NCBI GenBank assembly: GCA_025357945.1 | Contig: JANYLJ010000002.1 | Location: forward strand, 48,200-112,199 | DNA length: 64,000 nucleotides | Source of the DNA: Gemmatimonadota bacterium | GTDB taxonomy: Bacteria; Gemmatimonadota; Gemmatimonadetes; Gemmatimonadales; GWC2-71-9 | Reading direction: 5' to 3' | In this document: one piece after another, positions 8,219-20,859 of the stretch | Numbering within the stretch: the stretch's first letter is position 1 | Layout of the letters: each line of letters starts with the position of its first letter | Position numbers and translations under genes: made by a program | Notes under the pieces: generated by a model | Told to the model about the DNA's origin: nothing | The model's input: only the letters and a program-made list of their open reading frames with translations | The model's database searches: none

Positions 8219-8736
8219 GTTGCCGCTCCGTTGATCTGCACGACGCGTTGCAGGTCGTTCGCGCGGGCGAAGACGTCGCGGTACGGACTGTATTTGTCGC
8301 CGGCGTCGATCACCCGCAGCACGTCCGCCTCCGGCGCGGGCGATTCGATCTTCACGGTGTAGCGGACCTGGGTGTAGCCGGGGAAGACGTCGTCGGAGAC
8401 GCCCAGTTCGCCGCGAGCGTCGTAGTCGGCAGCCACCTCGACCTCGAGCGTGGTGAGCGGCACGCCAAGTCGCGCCGCCCACATGCTGTACCCGATCGCG
8501 AGACACGAGGCGAGCGCTCCGCGACCGAAGGTGCCCGGACCGGGTCCGGCGTTGTTGCCGCCGGACTTCTCGCCCATGCCGACCGTAAGCTTCCAGGCGC
8601 CGTCCTCGATTTCGCACTCAAGACCGGGTCGCAGCCGTGCCCTCGTTCGGCCAGTGTGCACGCCCAGGGACGGGCGGAACTCGACGGCCTTGGCGTTCCG
8701 TTCGAGGATTTCGCGGAGGCGGTGCTGGTCGTCCAT
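8215..8736 (-). CDS. OsmC-like protein
   Basis: A 173-residue member of the OsmC/Ohr superfamily, thiol-dependent peroxide-handling proteins. The recognisable parts are the Gly-rich loop GGNNAGPGPGTFGRGA and the central helix ALASCLAIGYSMWAA with its reactive Cys. A second conserved Cys in the Ohr position is not obvious, so a classic organic-hydroperoxide resistance role is uncertain. The ATG at 8736 has GAGG 6 nt upstream; an in-frame TTG at 8799 would add 21 residues and is an alternative. The gene overlaps the following methyltransferase by 4 nt. Confidence 0.82.
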   Translation of the reverse strand: MDDQHRLREILERNAKAVEFRPSLGVHTGRTRARLRPGLECEIEDGAWKLTVGMGEKSGGNNAGPGPGTFGRGALASCLAIGYSMWAARLGVPLTTLEVEVAADYDARGELGVSDDVFPGYTQVRYTVKIESPAPEADVLRVIDAGDKYSPYRDVFARANDLQRVVQINGAAT

Positions 8737-8878
8737 GGGTGCCTCGACTGGCGGGAGATTTCCGGGTCTGAGTATGCCGTGTTTCGAAGTCTCGGACAAG
8801 TTGGATCGTGTCGGGGGACCTCGGCGAGGCTCCCGCTCCCATCGGCGATTCGGTCGAGGACGGGCGAGTGATTGTTGG

Positions 8879-11089
8879 TCACTGTCCCGTAACCACCATG
8901 ATCGAATAGGGCGGCAGCGTCACCGTGCCCGCCTTCGCGGTCGTTGCATGGACCGGCGGCAGGCTGCGAACCGGATGTCCGTTCTCGGCGTCTTCCTGAA
9001 ACTCGTATTGCGCGCTCGAGTACTGCCACGTCTCCACCGGCCCGCGCAGCGCCCGCCCGCGGGCGCCACTGGTAGCCGCGATGCGCACGTCGACCACGCG
9101 TTCGCGACTGGGATCACGATTCACCAGCAGCAGCGACCAGCGGTGGTCCGGCCGTCGCAACGCGAACGCGCTGAGCAGTGAGTCCTTTCCCGGTACACCC
9201 GATTGTTCGACGCGAACGGCATACTGACGGTGTACGCCGCCGGCCGAGTCTGCCCAGGCGTGCGTGAGGAGCCGGATGCCATAGTATCTCGGTAGGCGAT
9301 AGCGGACTCCCCCGCTGCTGTCAGCGAGGAACATGATGAGGTTGCCCCAGTGCTCGCAGCCCGGCTGGTGTGCGAGATCCCCAGGTTCATACCCGAAGTA
9401 GAACGCCTTCGAGCCGCCGTGCGCGAAGAAGTTGGCGACCAGGTCCACGTCGAACAGCGCCGCCGGCAGGGTCACTTCGGCCGTCGAGAGGTGCGCGGAA
9501 TACCCGTATTCGGTCATGATTCTCGGAATCGAATCCGGGAGACCCGCCGCCCTGAGCCGTTGCAGGTCACGGACCAGCATGCCGGGTGCCGCGGCCAGGT
9601 TTGGCGCGGGGTCGGCGCAGACGTTGTCGAACGGGTACCACTCGAACGAGAAGAAGCGGAAATCACTGGTTCGGTGACGCGCATCGATGTAGTCGAGAAA
9701 GCGCCCGATCCAGGTGGAGCGCGTGCCGGGTGATGCCCGGTCGGGCCAGATGGTCACCGGGTCATTCAGGAGGTTCTGCCAACTCGGGCCGCCGAGGCGA
9801 GCGCGCGGGTCCACGGCGTGGAGCGCGGTGGCAAACTGCAGGTAGAGCGCCGCGTAATCTTCCGGTGTGACGCGCTGGCCGTCCGGCTCCTCACCCAACT
9901 CGATCCCCTCGATCGGATAGCCGCGCGAGCGAAGGAATTGCAATTCAGTCGCGGCGTTTTCCGGCGTGTCGAAGAGCAATCCAACCGGGAGCAGCATTGG
10001 CCGGTGATTGGTGAGTCCGGTCCGGAAGATCAGATCGAACCCGGGCTGGGCGGTACCTTCATCGCGGTCGATCGCCCGATGCCACGGGTCGGTGGACGAG
10101 ACCAGCATCGCGCTCTGTCGCGACGCGATCGAATCGTGCCGCACGGCGTCATGAAACACGCCAGCGGTGTCGCGCTCACCGATGAACAGTTCGCGCAACG
10201 CGAAACCGAGACTGTCTCGCGGGTCACCGTTGCCGCGGGTCGCGGTGTGCGAACTCTCAAACATCACGACCCGGAGAAAGCGCGACGCCACTGGCGTGCG
10301 CGACAGCCGGATCTCTGCTGTCCCGCCGCGGCTGCCATTGACACCACCATTCTCGAATCGACGCCACCGTCCAGGCGGGTTGTCATCGATCAACTGCGTT
10401 TGGTCACCAGCCCAATACTCGACGTCGTAGCGGCGAGGATAGGGCACGCCCCACATCAGGCGGATATCGTGGACCGCGAACACTTCACCCAGATCGACCG
10501 TGAACCATTGCGGATGCTCCGCTTCCGGATCGTGGGTGTAGCGCGGGTCAAGATAGGGATTGGTTTTCCAGAATGACGTCGTATCACCGTCGTCGATACG
10601 TGAATAGCTGTCGTTGTTGGCATCGTCGATGGTGCGGCCGCGGCGCGGCAACCGGTATCCGAACGACATCTCGATCGGCTTACTCGTCCGCGCACTCGAC
10701 ACCCAGTAACCCTGATCGTGCGCCGGGTCGCTCCAGTGTCCTTCGGGGTTCCAATGCCAGGTTTCGATGCCGAGTTCGGTCCGTAATCGATAAGTGATCG
10801 GGCCGAGACCGGCGGATTTCATCGCCGCGATGTTGGCCGCGGTGAACGTGGTCGACGCTTCGCTCAGGTCGTGGCCGTCGAGTGCGGCACCCCAGTCGCG
10901 GTCCGGGCGGAACGTCGCCAGCCGCCGCCCGGTGATGATGCTGACGACGGTGGGGGCCGACGGTGCGGGCCGCGTCTGGGCCGCGACCGGCCCGAGCAAC
11001 ACCACGGCTAAAATGAGGAGAATTGTGGCAATGCCTGGTCGCACGATCGTCTCATTGGGCACGGGTGGTCGGCTTGCAGGCTGAAACAT
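8879..11089 (-). CDS. Exported discoidin-domain / GH-A-like glycosidase candidate
   Basis: About 736 residues. The N-terminus has a signal peptide (hydrophobic run IATILLILAVVLLGPVAAQ). A galactose-binding/F5-8-type C-like module follows (about residues 130-250: ARTSKPIEMSFGYRLP, QWFTVDLGEVFAVHDIRLMW). A TIM-barrel-like region then carries ELGEEPDG (about residue 396) and MTEYGYS (about residue 525). These are spaced and placed like the acid/base and nucleophile glutamates of clan GH-A glycosidases. The C-terminus (YSIMVVTGQ) looks like a beta-sandwich closing domain. The ATG at 11089 lacks a good Shine-Dalgarno; a GTG some 48 nt downstream (VRPGIAT) is a possible alternative. The open frame continues to 11596, but that extension is antisense to a convincing lipoprotein gene and is rejected. 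Substrate unknown. Confidence 0.75.
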   Translation of the reverse strand: MFQPASRPPVPNETIVRPGIATILLILAVVLLGPVAAQTRPAPSAPTVVSIITGRRLATFRPDRDWGAALDGHDLSEASTTFTAANIAAMKSAGLGPITYRLRTELGIETWHWNPEGHWSDPAHDQGYWVSSARTSKPIEMSFGYRLPRRGRTIDDANNDSYSRIDDGDTTSFWKTNPYLDPRYTHDPEAEHPQWFTVDLGEVFAVHDIRLMWGVPYPRRYDVEYWAGDQTQLIDDNPPGRWRRFENGGVNGSRGGTAEIRLSRTPVASRFLRVVMFESSHTATRGNGDPRDSLGFALRELFIGERDTAGVFHDAVRHDSIASRQSAMLVSSTDPWHRAIDRDEGTAQPGFDLIFRTGLTNHRPMLLPVGLLFDTPENAATELQFLRSRGYPIEGIELGEEPDGQRVTPEDYAALYLQFATALHAVDPRARLGGPSWQNLLNDPVTIWPDRASPGTRSTWIGRFLDYIDARHRTSDFRFFSFEWYPFDNVCADPAPNLAAAPGMLVRDLQRLRAAGLPDSIPRIMTEYGYSAHLSTAEVTLPAALFDVDLVANFFAHGGSKAFYFGYEPGDLAHQPGCEHWGNLIMFLADSSGGVRYRLPRYYGIRLLTHAWADSAGGVHRQYAVRVEQSGVPGKDSLLSAFALRRPDHRWSLLLVNRDPSRERVVDVRIAATSGARGRALRGPVETWQYSSAQYEFQEDAENGHPVRSLPPVHATTAKAGTVTLPPYSIMVVTGQ

Positions 11090-11209
11090 GCCTACAAGGA
11101 GGCCCCGGATGCACTGAGCGGGCGCGATTAACACGCCGCCGCGAGAACGGTCATCATCAATGCGGGCCGGTACCATCGGGCCCGCCGTCCCCAGGTGGAG
11201 GATTGATCG

Positions 11210-11539
11210 ATGTCTCGACGAACAACGACTGGCCCGGGCTGGCCACGGGTGACGCTCCTCGGCGTGCTGGCGATCGCGGCGTGCGCACCGGCGTACGCTC
11301 CCGCGGGTGTAGAGGTCCTGGCGCGCCGGCCGCCAGCCGAGCGGGTCGAGGTCCGTGGTGGACCGCCGGGACTGGGCTACGTCTGGATCAACGGGCACTA
11401 CGCCTGGCAGCGTGGTGACTATTTGTGGGTCGGCGGCCGGTGGGAAGCGCCGCCGCAGCCCCGGTACCGTCACTGGACGTCCGGTCACTGGGTGCACGTT
11501 CGGCAGGGCTGGTACTGGGTTGAGGGGCGCTGGCATTAG
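11210..11539 (+). CDS. W-x-x-G-x-W repeat lipoprotein
   Basis: A 109-residue exported lipoprotein. The start is firm: GGAGG lies 8 nt before the ATG. The signal sequence ends in a lipobox (LAIAAC, Cys about residue 25). The mature half is a tandem of short aromatic repeats: WINGHYAW, WVGGRW, WTSGHW and WVEGRW. This is the YXWGXW/WxxGxW repeat family found in many environmental Gram-negative bacteria, of unknown function, probably at the cell envelope. It is divergent from the discoidin/glycosidase gene and ends just before a hairpin shared with the convergent oxidoreductase gene. Confidence 0.85.
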   Translation: MSRRTTTGPGWPRVTLLGVLAIAACAPAYAPAGVEVLARRPPAERVEVRGGPPGLGYVWINGHYAWQRGDYLWVGGRWEAPPQPRYRHWTSGHWVHVRQGWYWVEGRWH

Positions 11540-11553
11540 CCGAAGCCCTGGAG

Positions 11554-11591
11554 GCTGGGTGGGGCCGGCGGCAGCCCGGTTTCCACCCAGC
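11554..11591. terminator. Bidirectional hairpin between convergent genes
   Basis: GCTGGGTGG at 11554-11562 pairs perfectly with CCACCCAGC at 11583-11591 around a 20-nt GC-rich loop. It sits between the ends of the lipoprotein gene (11539) and the convergent oxidoreductase gene (11597). There is no clean T-run on either side, so it may be a weak or Rho-assisted terminator, or only an mRNA-protecting hairpin. Confidence 0.5.
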
Positions 11592-11596
11592 TTCAC

Positions 11597-12577
11597 CTAG
11601 CCAGCTGGTTCCCTCGCCCTGATCGCATCCAGCGCCACCATGTTGGCCACCGAATCCTCGAGGGTTAGCGGCACCTGACGACCATCGAGCACCGCCTCGG
11701 CAAACCGATCCACTTCTGCGACGAACTGATCACAGGCATCGACGACGATCTCCTGCACGTCACCGTCGCGATACAGCAGAATACGGGTCGGCTGGTCGCC
11801 GGGTGGATTGAACGGAAGCGGCAGCTCAATCCGACCCGCTGATCCGTGAAGGCTCACGGCCTGGTGCCACGCGAGTTGCGTGGCGCACGTTACCGTCGCG
11901 GTGCCGCGACCAAAATCCAGGACGGCCGATGTGAGGCGGTCGGTGCCGAACACCGGATCGATTTCCATTTTGCCGCGCACCGACACCGGCTCGGTGCCGA
12001 AGAGAAAACGGGCCACCGACACTCCGTAGCACCCGATGTCGAGCCACGCGCCGCCACCCATCGTCGCGTCGTTGCGAATGTCGGCCGGATCGCGGTTGTC
12101 GTAGCTGAAGACGGAATGGACGGTGCCGAGCTCGCCGATCGCGCCGTCAGTGACCAGATGCCGCACCATGTCCCAGCGGGGATGGCAGCGATACATGAAT
12201 GCCTCCATCACCATGAGCTCCGGGCGCGCCCGCGCTGCGGTGCGCAGCGCGCGCGCCTCGCCCACATTGAGTCCGATCGGCTTTTCACACAGCACATGCT
12301 TGCCGGCCTCGATCGCGCGCAGTGACCACTCGAGGTGGAGATGGTTGGGCAACGGGATGTACACCGCGTCGATCATGTCGTCGGCGAGCAACTCCTGATA
12401 TGATCCGAACGCCCGCGTGATTCCGGCGTCGGCGGCGACCTTCCCTGCCCGGGTCCGGTCCCGCGACGCGATCGCAACCACCTCGCAGCGCGCCGAGGCG
12501 CGCAGTGCCGGAATCACCCGCCGGATCGCGATCGATGCGGTGCCGAGGACGCCCCAGCGCAGTCGCTTCGTGGTCAT
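11597..12577 (-). CDS. Gfo/Idh/MocA-family NAD(P)-dependent oxidoreductase
   Basis: A 326-residue sugar or cyclitol dehydrogenase-type protein. The Rossmann motif WGVLGTASIA stands at residues 8-17. The family block LCEKPIGLNVGEA supplies the conserved Glu-Lys-Pro, and DIGCYGVSVARFLFG carries the second-domain motif. Members oxidise or reduce sugars, inositols or biliverdin; the substrate is not evident here. The start chosen is the ATG at 12577 (MTTKRLRWGVLG), the usual family N-terminus, although GGAG abuts it directly. It follows the membrane-protein gene by 11 nt and ends the fadI-fadJ-membrane protein-oxidoreductase run, so it is probably co-translated with them. Confidence 0.9.
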   Translation of the reverse strand: MTTKRLRWGVLGTASIAIRRVIPALRASARCEVVAIASRDRTRAGKVAADAGITRAFGSYQELLADDMIDAVYIPLPNHLHLEWSLRAIEAGKHVLCEKPIGLNVGEARALRTAARARPELMVMEAFMYRCHPRWDMVRHLVTDGAIGELGTVHSVFSYDNRDPADIRNDATMGGGAWLDIGCYGVSVARFLFGTEPVSVRGKMEIDPVFGTDRLTSAVLDFGRGTATVTCATQLAWHQAVSLHGSAGRIELPLPFNPPGDQPTRILLYRDGDVQEIVVDACDQFVAEVDRFAEAVLDGRQVPLTLEDSVANMVALDAIRAREPAG

Positions 12578-12588
12578 CTCCGGCGGCT

Positions 12589-13599
12589 TCAGCCCCGCAC
12601 CGCCGCCTGCATCCAGCCGACGAAGAGCACCACCGCAGCCAGCTTCCCCCACCGGGGCAGCCTGGGCCACAGTCCTGCGACACTGACCACCAGGATGACG
12701 GCTGTGAGTGCGACCAGCGGCATCACGGCAGCGAGGTCAGGTTCCGGCGCACCTTGCACCAGGAGCGTGCGTCCAGCCAGCCCGATCGCCAATGCGGTCG
12801 CGAGCAGACCCGCCACCGGGTAGACGGACCGGAACACGGACGATTCTGCGGCGGCACGCCCGGCCTGGCGCCAACCCACCGCGATCACCGCGACGATGAT
12901 CAGTGCGAGATCGGCGATGACGAGGAAACGCAACGCCGGATGGGCGATCGTCGGTGCCATCTGGTCGCCAATGATGGCGCCCGCCGCCCGCAGGCCGCGG
13001 TCGAGACCGCCACGCCATTCGAACACGACGTGATGCGGCCAGGCGCCGCCGAGCAGATGCGCCGGCAACAGCACGACGCCAGTTGGCACCAGGGCGAGCG
13101 CCACGCGTTGCCACCGGCCGTTTTCGCGCGCACGCTGAAGCAGGGCCCACGCCGCGGCAGCGAGCGGCAGACCAATGCCGTCGGTCGCGATAAAAAATCC
13201 GCCGATGGCGCCGAGCGTTCCGTACGCCAGCGAGAAGCGCGGGGCATGCACCATCGCGCCCAACATGAGCAGCGTGACGGCGAGCAGCGGCGGTCCGGTG
13301 AGCGAATCGCGATGCATCAACATGAACCCGGGGAGGGCGATCAGTACCACCGCGGCGAGCGCGCCGGCAAACGCGCCGGCTGCTGCGTCGGCGATCAACA
13401 ATGTCAGGGCGGCGCTGAGGCCCGCGCAGAGCGCCGGCAACAGCGGCCCGAGATTGGCCGACGCGTCGCCCTGCAGTCCGACGATGAAGAAAAAGCCGCT
13501 GGTTCGTGCCCGCCACCACACCAACGCGACGACGAGCACAAACGCGAGGAGGGCCCGCCGGCGCGCTCCGCTCAGCGACCCGCCGGTACTGGATACCAA
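12589..13599 (-). CDS. Polytopic membrane protein, GT-C glycosyltransferase-like
   Basis: About 336 residues and almost entirely hydrophobic, with roughly nine to ten predicted membrane spans. The first is ALLAFVLVVALVWW; others include GAFAGALAAVVLIALPGFML and LALIIVAVIAVGW. After the first span an extracytoplasmic loop contains GLQGDASANLGP, and HRDSLTGPPL follows later. This resembles the Asp-bearing loop and short-loop pattern of GT-C transferases such as the PMT/ArnT group, but no decisive motif was found. The reading frame starts with a TTG overlapping the last 28 nt of fadJ; a later start is possible. Function not established. Confidence 0.6.
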   Translation of the reverse strand: MVSSTGGSLSGARRRALLAFVLVVALVWWRARTSGFFFIVGLQGDASANLGPLLPALCAGLSAALTLLIADAAAGAFAGALAAVVLIALPGFMLMHRDSLTGPPLLAVTLLMLGAMVHAPRFSLAYGTLGAIGGFFIATDGIGLPLAAAAWALLQRARENGRWQRVALALVPTGVVLLPAHLLGGAWPHHVVFEWRGGLDRGLRAAGAIIGDQMAPTIAHPALRFLVIADLALIIVAVIAVGWRQAGRAAAESSVFRSVYPVAGLLATALAIGLAGRTLLVQGAPEPDLAAVMPLVALTAVILVVSVAGLWPRLPRWGKLAAVVLFVGWMQAAVRG

Positions 13600-15704
13600 C
13601 GTTGTCCGGTACGTGCCATCTCTTGCAGTACCGGTGCGGGATCGAACCGCGCTCCGTGGGTTGCGACGAGCTTCTCAAGCCGTGCCACCGCTTCGGCGGC
13701 ACCCATCGTATCAAGCTCACGCAGGGGTCCGCCGCGGAAGGCCGGGAAGCCGATGCCGAAGAGCGCACCAATATCACCGTCGCGCGGCGTGCGCACCACG
13801 CCCTCACTCATTGCCCGCGCCGCTTCGTTGAGCATGGCGAACACCAGCCGGTCTTGCACCTTCTGTTGATCGACGTCACCGAGCGGGCGAACGCCAAGCA
13901 ACTGGTACACGCTGCCGTCGGCGCCGGTCTTGTGGCCGTCCTTGTAGAAGTAGAAGCCGCGGGCATTCTTGCGTCCGAGTCGATCGTCGGCGCGCATGAC
14001 CGAGATCACCTTGGACGGACGCAGGCGTTCGCCGAGCGCCTGGTGCATCACCTTGCCAGCCTTTTCGCCCACGTCGAGGCCGACCTGGTCCATCAACGCG
14101 ATCGGACCGACCGGAAAGCCCCAGCGTGTCATCACGTCGTCGATGATCTCGATCGGCACTCCTTCTTCGATCATGAAGCCGGCTTCGTTCAGATATGGCA
14201 GCAGGATCCGGTTGACCCAGAAGCCGGGTGAATCGGCGACCACGATCACCGTCTTTCCCATCCGGCGGCCGAACTGGACCGCGGTGACGATCGCATCGGC
14301 CGATGTCAGGTCCGTCGGTATCACTTCCAACAGTGGCATCTTCTCCACCGGCGAGAAGAAGTGCATGCCGAGAATCCGCTCGGGATGCTGGGCGCCGAGG
14401 GCCACGTCGTGCACCGGGAGCGTGGAGGTGTTGGTGGCAATGACGGTCGTGGCCGGTAGGGCGGCCTCAAGTTCTTCAACCACCTGCCGCTTGATGGCGA
14501 GCTCTTCGAACACCGCTTCGATGACGACGTCGGTGCCGCCGAACCCTTCGAAGTCGCCAGAGCCGGTGAGATATGCCCGCTTGCGCGTGTACTCGAACGT
14601 GGTCAGCCGTCGCCGCGACAGCTCGGCCGTCAGGATGTCGGTCGCCGCCTTGAGCCCGCGACCCACCTTCGCGAGGTCGGCGTCCTTCATGCGCACCTCG
14701 ACGCCCGCCTGCAGCACGGCGGTGCCGGCGATCCCCGACCCCATGAACCCCGAGCCGACGACGCCGAGCCGGCGCACCGGGCGGGCGCGGCCGTAACCTG
14801 CCGGCACACCATCATCCTTCTTGAGTTCGGTGGTGGCGAAGAAAATCTCGACCAGCCGGCGCGAGACGTCGGTCATCGCGAGCTCGCCAAACGCCTGGGC
14901 TTCCGCCTCGAGCCCACGAGCCATGCCGTGTTCCAGTGCCGTGCGCACCACGTCGATGGCGCGGAGCGGCGCCGGATAATGGCCACCGGTCTTCCTGGCG
15001 ACCTGCCCCTTGGCTTTCCGGTACACGAGCATCCGGCCAATCGGGTTGCCGTCGAGCAGGAATGATCCGCCGCGCCGCGACGAAGTCTTGCCACCGCGGA
15101 TCAGACGCTCCGCGGCTGCCACCGCGATGTCGAGCAGGATCGCTTCCGGGACCAGCTCATCGATCAGGCCGATGGCAAGTGCCTTCTTGCTGCGCTCGTT
15201 GCGGGCAGTGAGGATCATGTCGAGCGCGGCGCGCGCACCGATCAGACGCGGCAGGCGGTTGGAGCCACCGGCGCCAGGAATCAGTCCGAGCTGCACCTCG
15301 GGAAAACCGAGCACCGTCCTGGCGTGATCACTCGCCACGCGATAGCTGCATGCCAGCGCCAGTTCGAGGCCGCCGCCGAGGCAGGCGCCGTGAATGGCGG
15401 CAACGACGGGCTTGGTCGAGCCGGCGATCCGCTGCATCAACAGCTGGCCGTCCTTCGACAAACGGGTCGCTTCTTCCACCGAGCGGAGTGCCACGAACTC
15501 CTCGATGTCGGCGCCGGCAATAAAAATGTCCGGCTTCCCGGAGCGCAGGACAATCGCCTTGATCACCTCGTCGGCTTCGAGACGCTGCATCAGGTCTTCG
15601 AGTTCCCAGCCAATCGCCTTGCTGATCTTGTTGACGGCATCGTGCGGCGTGTCGAACGTTACGACAGCGACCGCACCGCGCCGCTCGAAGGTGAAGGCGC
15701 TCAT
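13572..15704 (-). CDS. fadJ: Fatty-acid oxidation complex alpha subunit: enoyl-CoA hydratase / 3-hydroxyacyl-CoA dehydrogenase
   Basis: A 710-residue bifunctional beta-oxidation enzyme that hydrates trans-2-enoyl-CoA and oxidises the resulting L-3-hydroxyacyl-CoA with NAD+. The hydratase half (residues 1 to about 200) has the oxyanion-hole block HGACLGGGLELALA with Glu114, and FPEVQLGLIPGAGG with Glu136. The dehydrogenase half starts with LGVVGSGFMGSGIAG (about residue 310). It contains IATNTSTLPV and GMHFFSPVEKMPLLEV with the catalytic His, followed by the C-terminal domain (ARGFYFYKDG). The start ATG overlaps the fadI stop (ATGA), which fixes it and implies stoichiometric coupling. The length matches FadJ/FadB proteins (about 710-730). 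Anaerobic-type FadJ and aerobic FadB are not distinguished here. Confidence 0.95.
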   Translation of the reverse strand: MSAFTFERRGAVAVVTFDTPHDAVNKISKAIGWELEDLMQRLEADEVIKAIVLRSGKPDIFIAGADIEEFVALRSVEEATRLSKDGQLLMQRIAGSTKPVVAAIHGACLGGGLELALACSYRVASDHARTVLGFPEVQLGLIPGAGGSNRLPRLIGARAALDMILTARNERSKKALAIGLIDELVPEAILLDIAVAAAERLIRGGKTSSRRGGSFLLDGNPIGRMLVYRKAKGQVARKTGGHYPAPLRAIDVVRTALEHGMARGLEAEAQAFGELAMTDVSRRLVEIFFATTELKKDDGVPAGYGRARPVRRLGVVGSGFMGSGIAGTAVLQAGVEVRMKDADLAKVGRGLKAATDILTAELSRRRLTTFEYTRKRAYLTGSGDFEGFGGTDVVIEAVFEELAIKRQVVEELEAALPATTVIATNTSTLPVHDVALGAQHPERILGMHFFSPVEKMPLLEVIPTDLTSADAIVTAVQFGRRMGKTVIVVADSPGFWVNRILLPYLNEAGFMIEEGVPIEIIDDVMTRWGFPVGPIALMDQVGLDVGEKAGKVMHQALGERLRPSKVISVMRADDRLGRKNARGFYFYKDGHKTGADGSVYQLLGVRPLGDVDQQKVQDRLVFAMLNEAARAMSEGVVRTPRDGDIGALFGIGFPAFRGGPLRELDTMGAAEAVARLEKLVATHGARFDPAPVLQEMARTGQRWYPVPAGR

Positions 15705-16999
15705 GCCACCCGCTCCAGCACCATCGCGAATCCCATTCCGCCTTGAGCACAGATCGAGATCAGGCCGAACTGCACATCGCGCCGGACCATCTCGTTCGAC
15801 AACGTGGTTACCAGGCGCGAACCGGTCGCGCCAAAGGGATGACCCACCGCGATCGAGCCACCCATCACGTTGGTGCGGCTCCAATCGACGTCGCCGATCG
15901 GGCCTGGCAGGCCGAGTCGCTTGGCCCACGCCGGCGAACTCCACGCCTGAATGTTGGAGAGCACCTGTGCGGCGAACGCTTCGTGAATCTCCACCAGACC
16001 AAGCTGTTGCCAGGTGAGGCCGGCGCGCTTGAGCGCCCGCGGGACGGCGTATGCAGGACCCATCAGCAATTGCCACCCGGGATCGACCGCGGCGACGGCA
16101 TAGCTGCGGATCGCCGTGAGCGGCCGGTATCCGAGTGCCCGCGCCTTTTCCTCCGACATGACCAGGGTGGTGGATGCACCGTCGGTGAGTGGCGAGGCAT
16201 TGCCGGCGGTGACGCTGCCGTAGTGGCGATCGAACACCGGCTTGAGTTTGGCGAGGGCGTCGAGTGACGTGTCGGCGCGCACCAGGTTGTCGGTCGTGAG
16301 CACCTGATCCATGTTCGGCCCGCCAAACCACGGCGCGATTTCCGCGGTGAGGCGCCCATCGGCGGTCGCTGCCGCCGCGCGCTGGTGGCTCATCAGCGCC
16401 ACTTCGTCCTGCGCCTCGCGACTGACGTGATTTTCCTTCGCCATCTTTTCTGCGGACTGCCCCATCGATTCACCGGTGCTCGGTTCGGCAATCGCGGGGG
16501 CTACGGGCTTGAGGTCGCGGCCGCGAATCTGCGCGATCAGTCCCAGCCGCTCGCGCAACGATTTGGCGCGGCCGGCCGCCGCGAGAATCTGCGCGGCCTT
16601 GCGAGTGTGGAGGATCGGTACGTCGGAGAGCGTGTCCACGCCGCCAGCGAGAATCACGTCGGCGTGACCCGCCATGATCTGGTCGGCGGCGTTGCAGATC
16701 GCCTGCGCGCCGGAGGCGCAGGCGCGATTGAGCGTGTAGGCCGGGATCGTGCGCGGCAACTGCGGCAGCAACGACACCTCGCGCGCGATGTTGTACACCA
16801 ACGGCGAGGAGATCACCTGTCCCATGATCACCTCGTCTACCTCACCACCCGAGAGCTCGGTGCGGTAGAGCAGCTCACGGGTGCAATGCCGGGCCAAGTC
16901 GCCGGCCGTTGCGTCGCGGAGCGCCGTACCGGCCTTGGCGAACGGGGTGCGCAAACCGGCAACGATGACCGCCCGGCGGCCGGGAGGTGGGGTGAGCAT
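15701..16999 (-). CDS. fadI: Acetyl-CoA acyltransferase (3-ketoacyl-CoA thiolase)
   Basis: A 432-residue thiolase that cleaves 3-ketoacyl-CoA with CoA in the last step of beta-oxidation. The nucleophile is Cys94 in NRACASGAQA. The second block EIHEAFAAQVLSN, GHPFGATGSRL (active His) and CAQGGMGFA (second Cys) are in the expected order. The length fits the FadI subgroup (about 430) better than FadA (about 390). The ATG at 16999 (MLTPPPGRRAVIVAG) is preferred although no Shine-Dalgarno is seen; an in-frame ATG 48 nt upstream is possible. It heads the leftward operon and is divergent from kgd, with 166 bp between the two starts. Confidence 0.93.
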   Translation of the reverse strand: MLTPPPGRRAVIVAGLRTPFAKAGTALRDATAGDLARHCTRELLYRTELSGGEVDEVIMGQVISSPLVYNIAREVSLLPQLPRTIPAYTLNRACASGAQAICNAADQIMAGHADVILAGGVDTLSDVPILHTRKAAQILAAAGRAKSLRERLGLIAQIRGRDLKPVAPAIAEPSTGESMGQSAEKMAKENHVSREAQDEVALMSHQRAAAATADGRLTAEIAPWFGGPNMDQVLTTDNLVRADTSLDALAKLKPVFDRHYGSVTAGNASPLTDGASTTLVMSEEKARALGYRPLTAIRSYAVAAVDPGWQLLMGPAYAVPRALKRAGLTWQQLGLVEIHEAFAAQVLSNIQAWSSPAWAKRLGLPGPIGDVDWSRTNVMGGSIAVGHPFGATGSRLVTTLSNEMVRRDVQFGLISICAQGGMGFAMVLERVA

Positions 17000-17165
17000 G
17001 CCGTAAAGGTAAGGACTCGCGCGTGTTTCGGCGGTTGATTGTCGCATGCACCGGTAGCGGGCCAGTTTGACCGCCCGACGGAACTGCGGCGCCGGCTGCG
17101 GCCAAGCCGACCCCGCTCTCACCGGCTGCACTATCTTTCCTGCCTACCAATTGGTGGAGTTTCCA

Positions 17166-20759
<3,594 letters not shown>

Positions 20760-20765
20760 CCGGCC

Positions 20766-20850
20766 GTCATCCTGAGCGCAGCGAAGGACCCTCTTTCCGA
20801 TTGAATACACGAGGCTCGGTAACGAGATCCTTCGCTTCGCCCACGATGAC
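20766..20850. repeat. Short-form GTCATCCTGAGCG palindrome (copy 1)
   Basis: The left arm at 20766 begins GTCATCCTGAGCG and reads on to GCGAAGGACC. The right arm ends at 20850 and in reverse complement reads GTCATCGTGGGCG then AAGCGAAGGATC. The two arms of about 25 nt pair imperfectly around a 35-nt centre. It lies between the convergent kgd and the beta-barrel gene, so it may also act as a transcription-ending hairpin. The same core recurs at 47120, 51571 and 54559. Confidence 0.8.
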
Positions 20851-20859
20851 ACTTCAGGT

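Noticed and set aside
11090..11596. Upstream extension of the discoidin/glycosidase gene to 905 residues
   Set aside because: The extension is antisense to a lipoprotein gene with GGAGG, lipobox and repeat motifs, while the signal peptide begins at 11089.
12505..13869. Plus-strand ORF of 454 codons opposite the membrane protein
   Set aside because: Low-complexity charged product without domain, antisense to three overlapping genes with family signatures on the other side.
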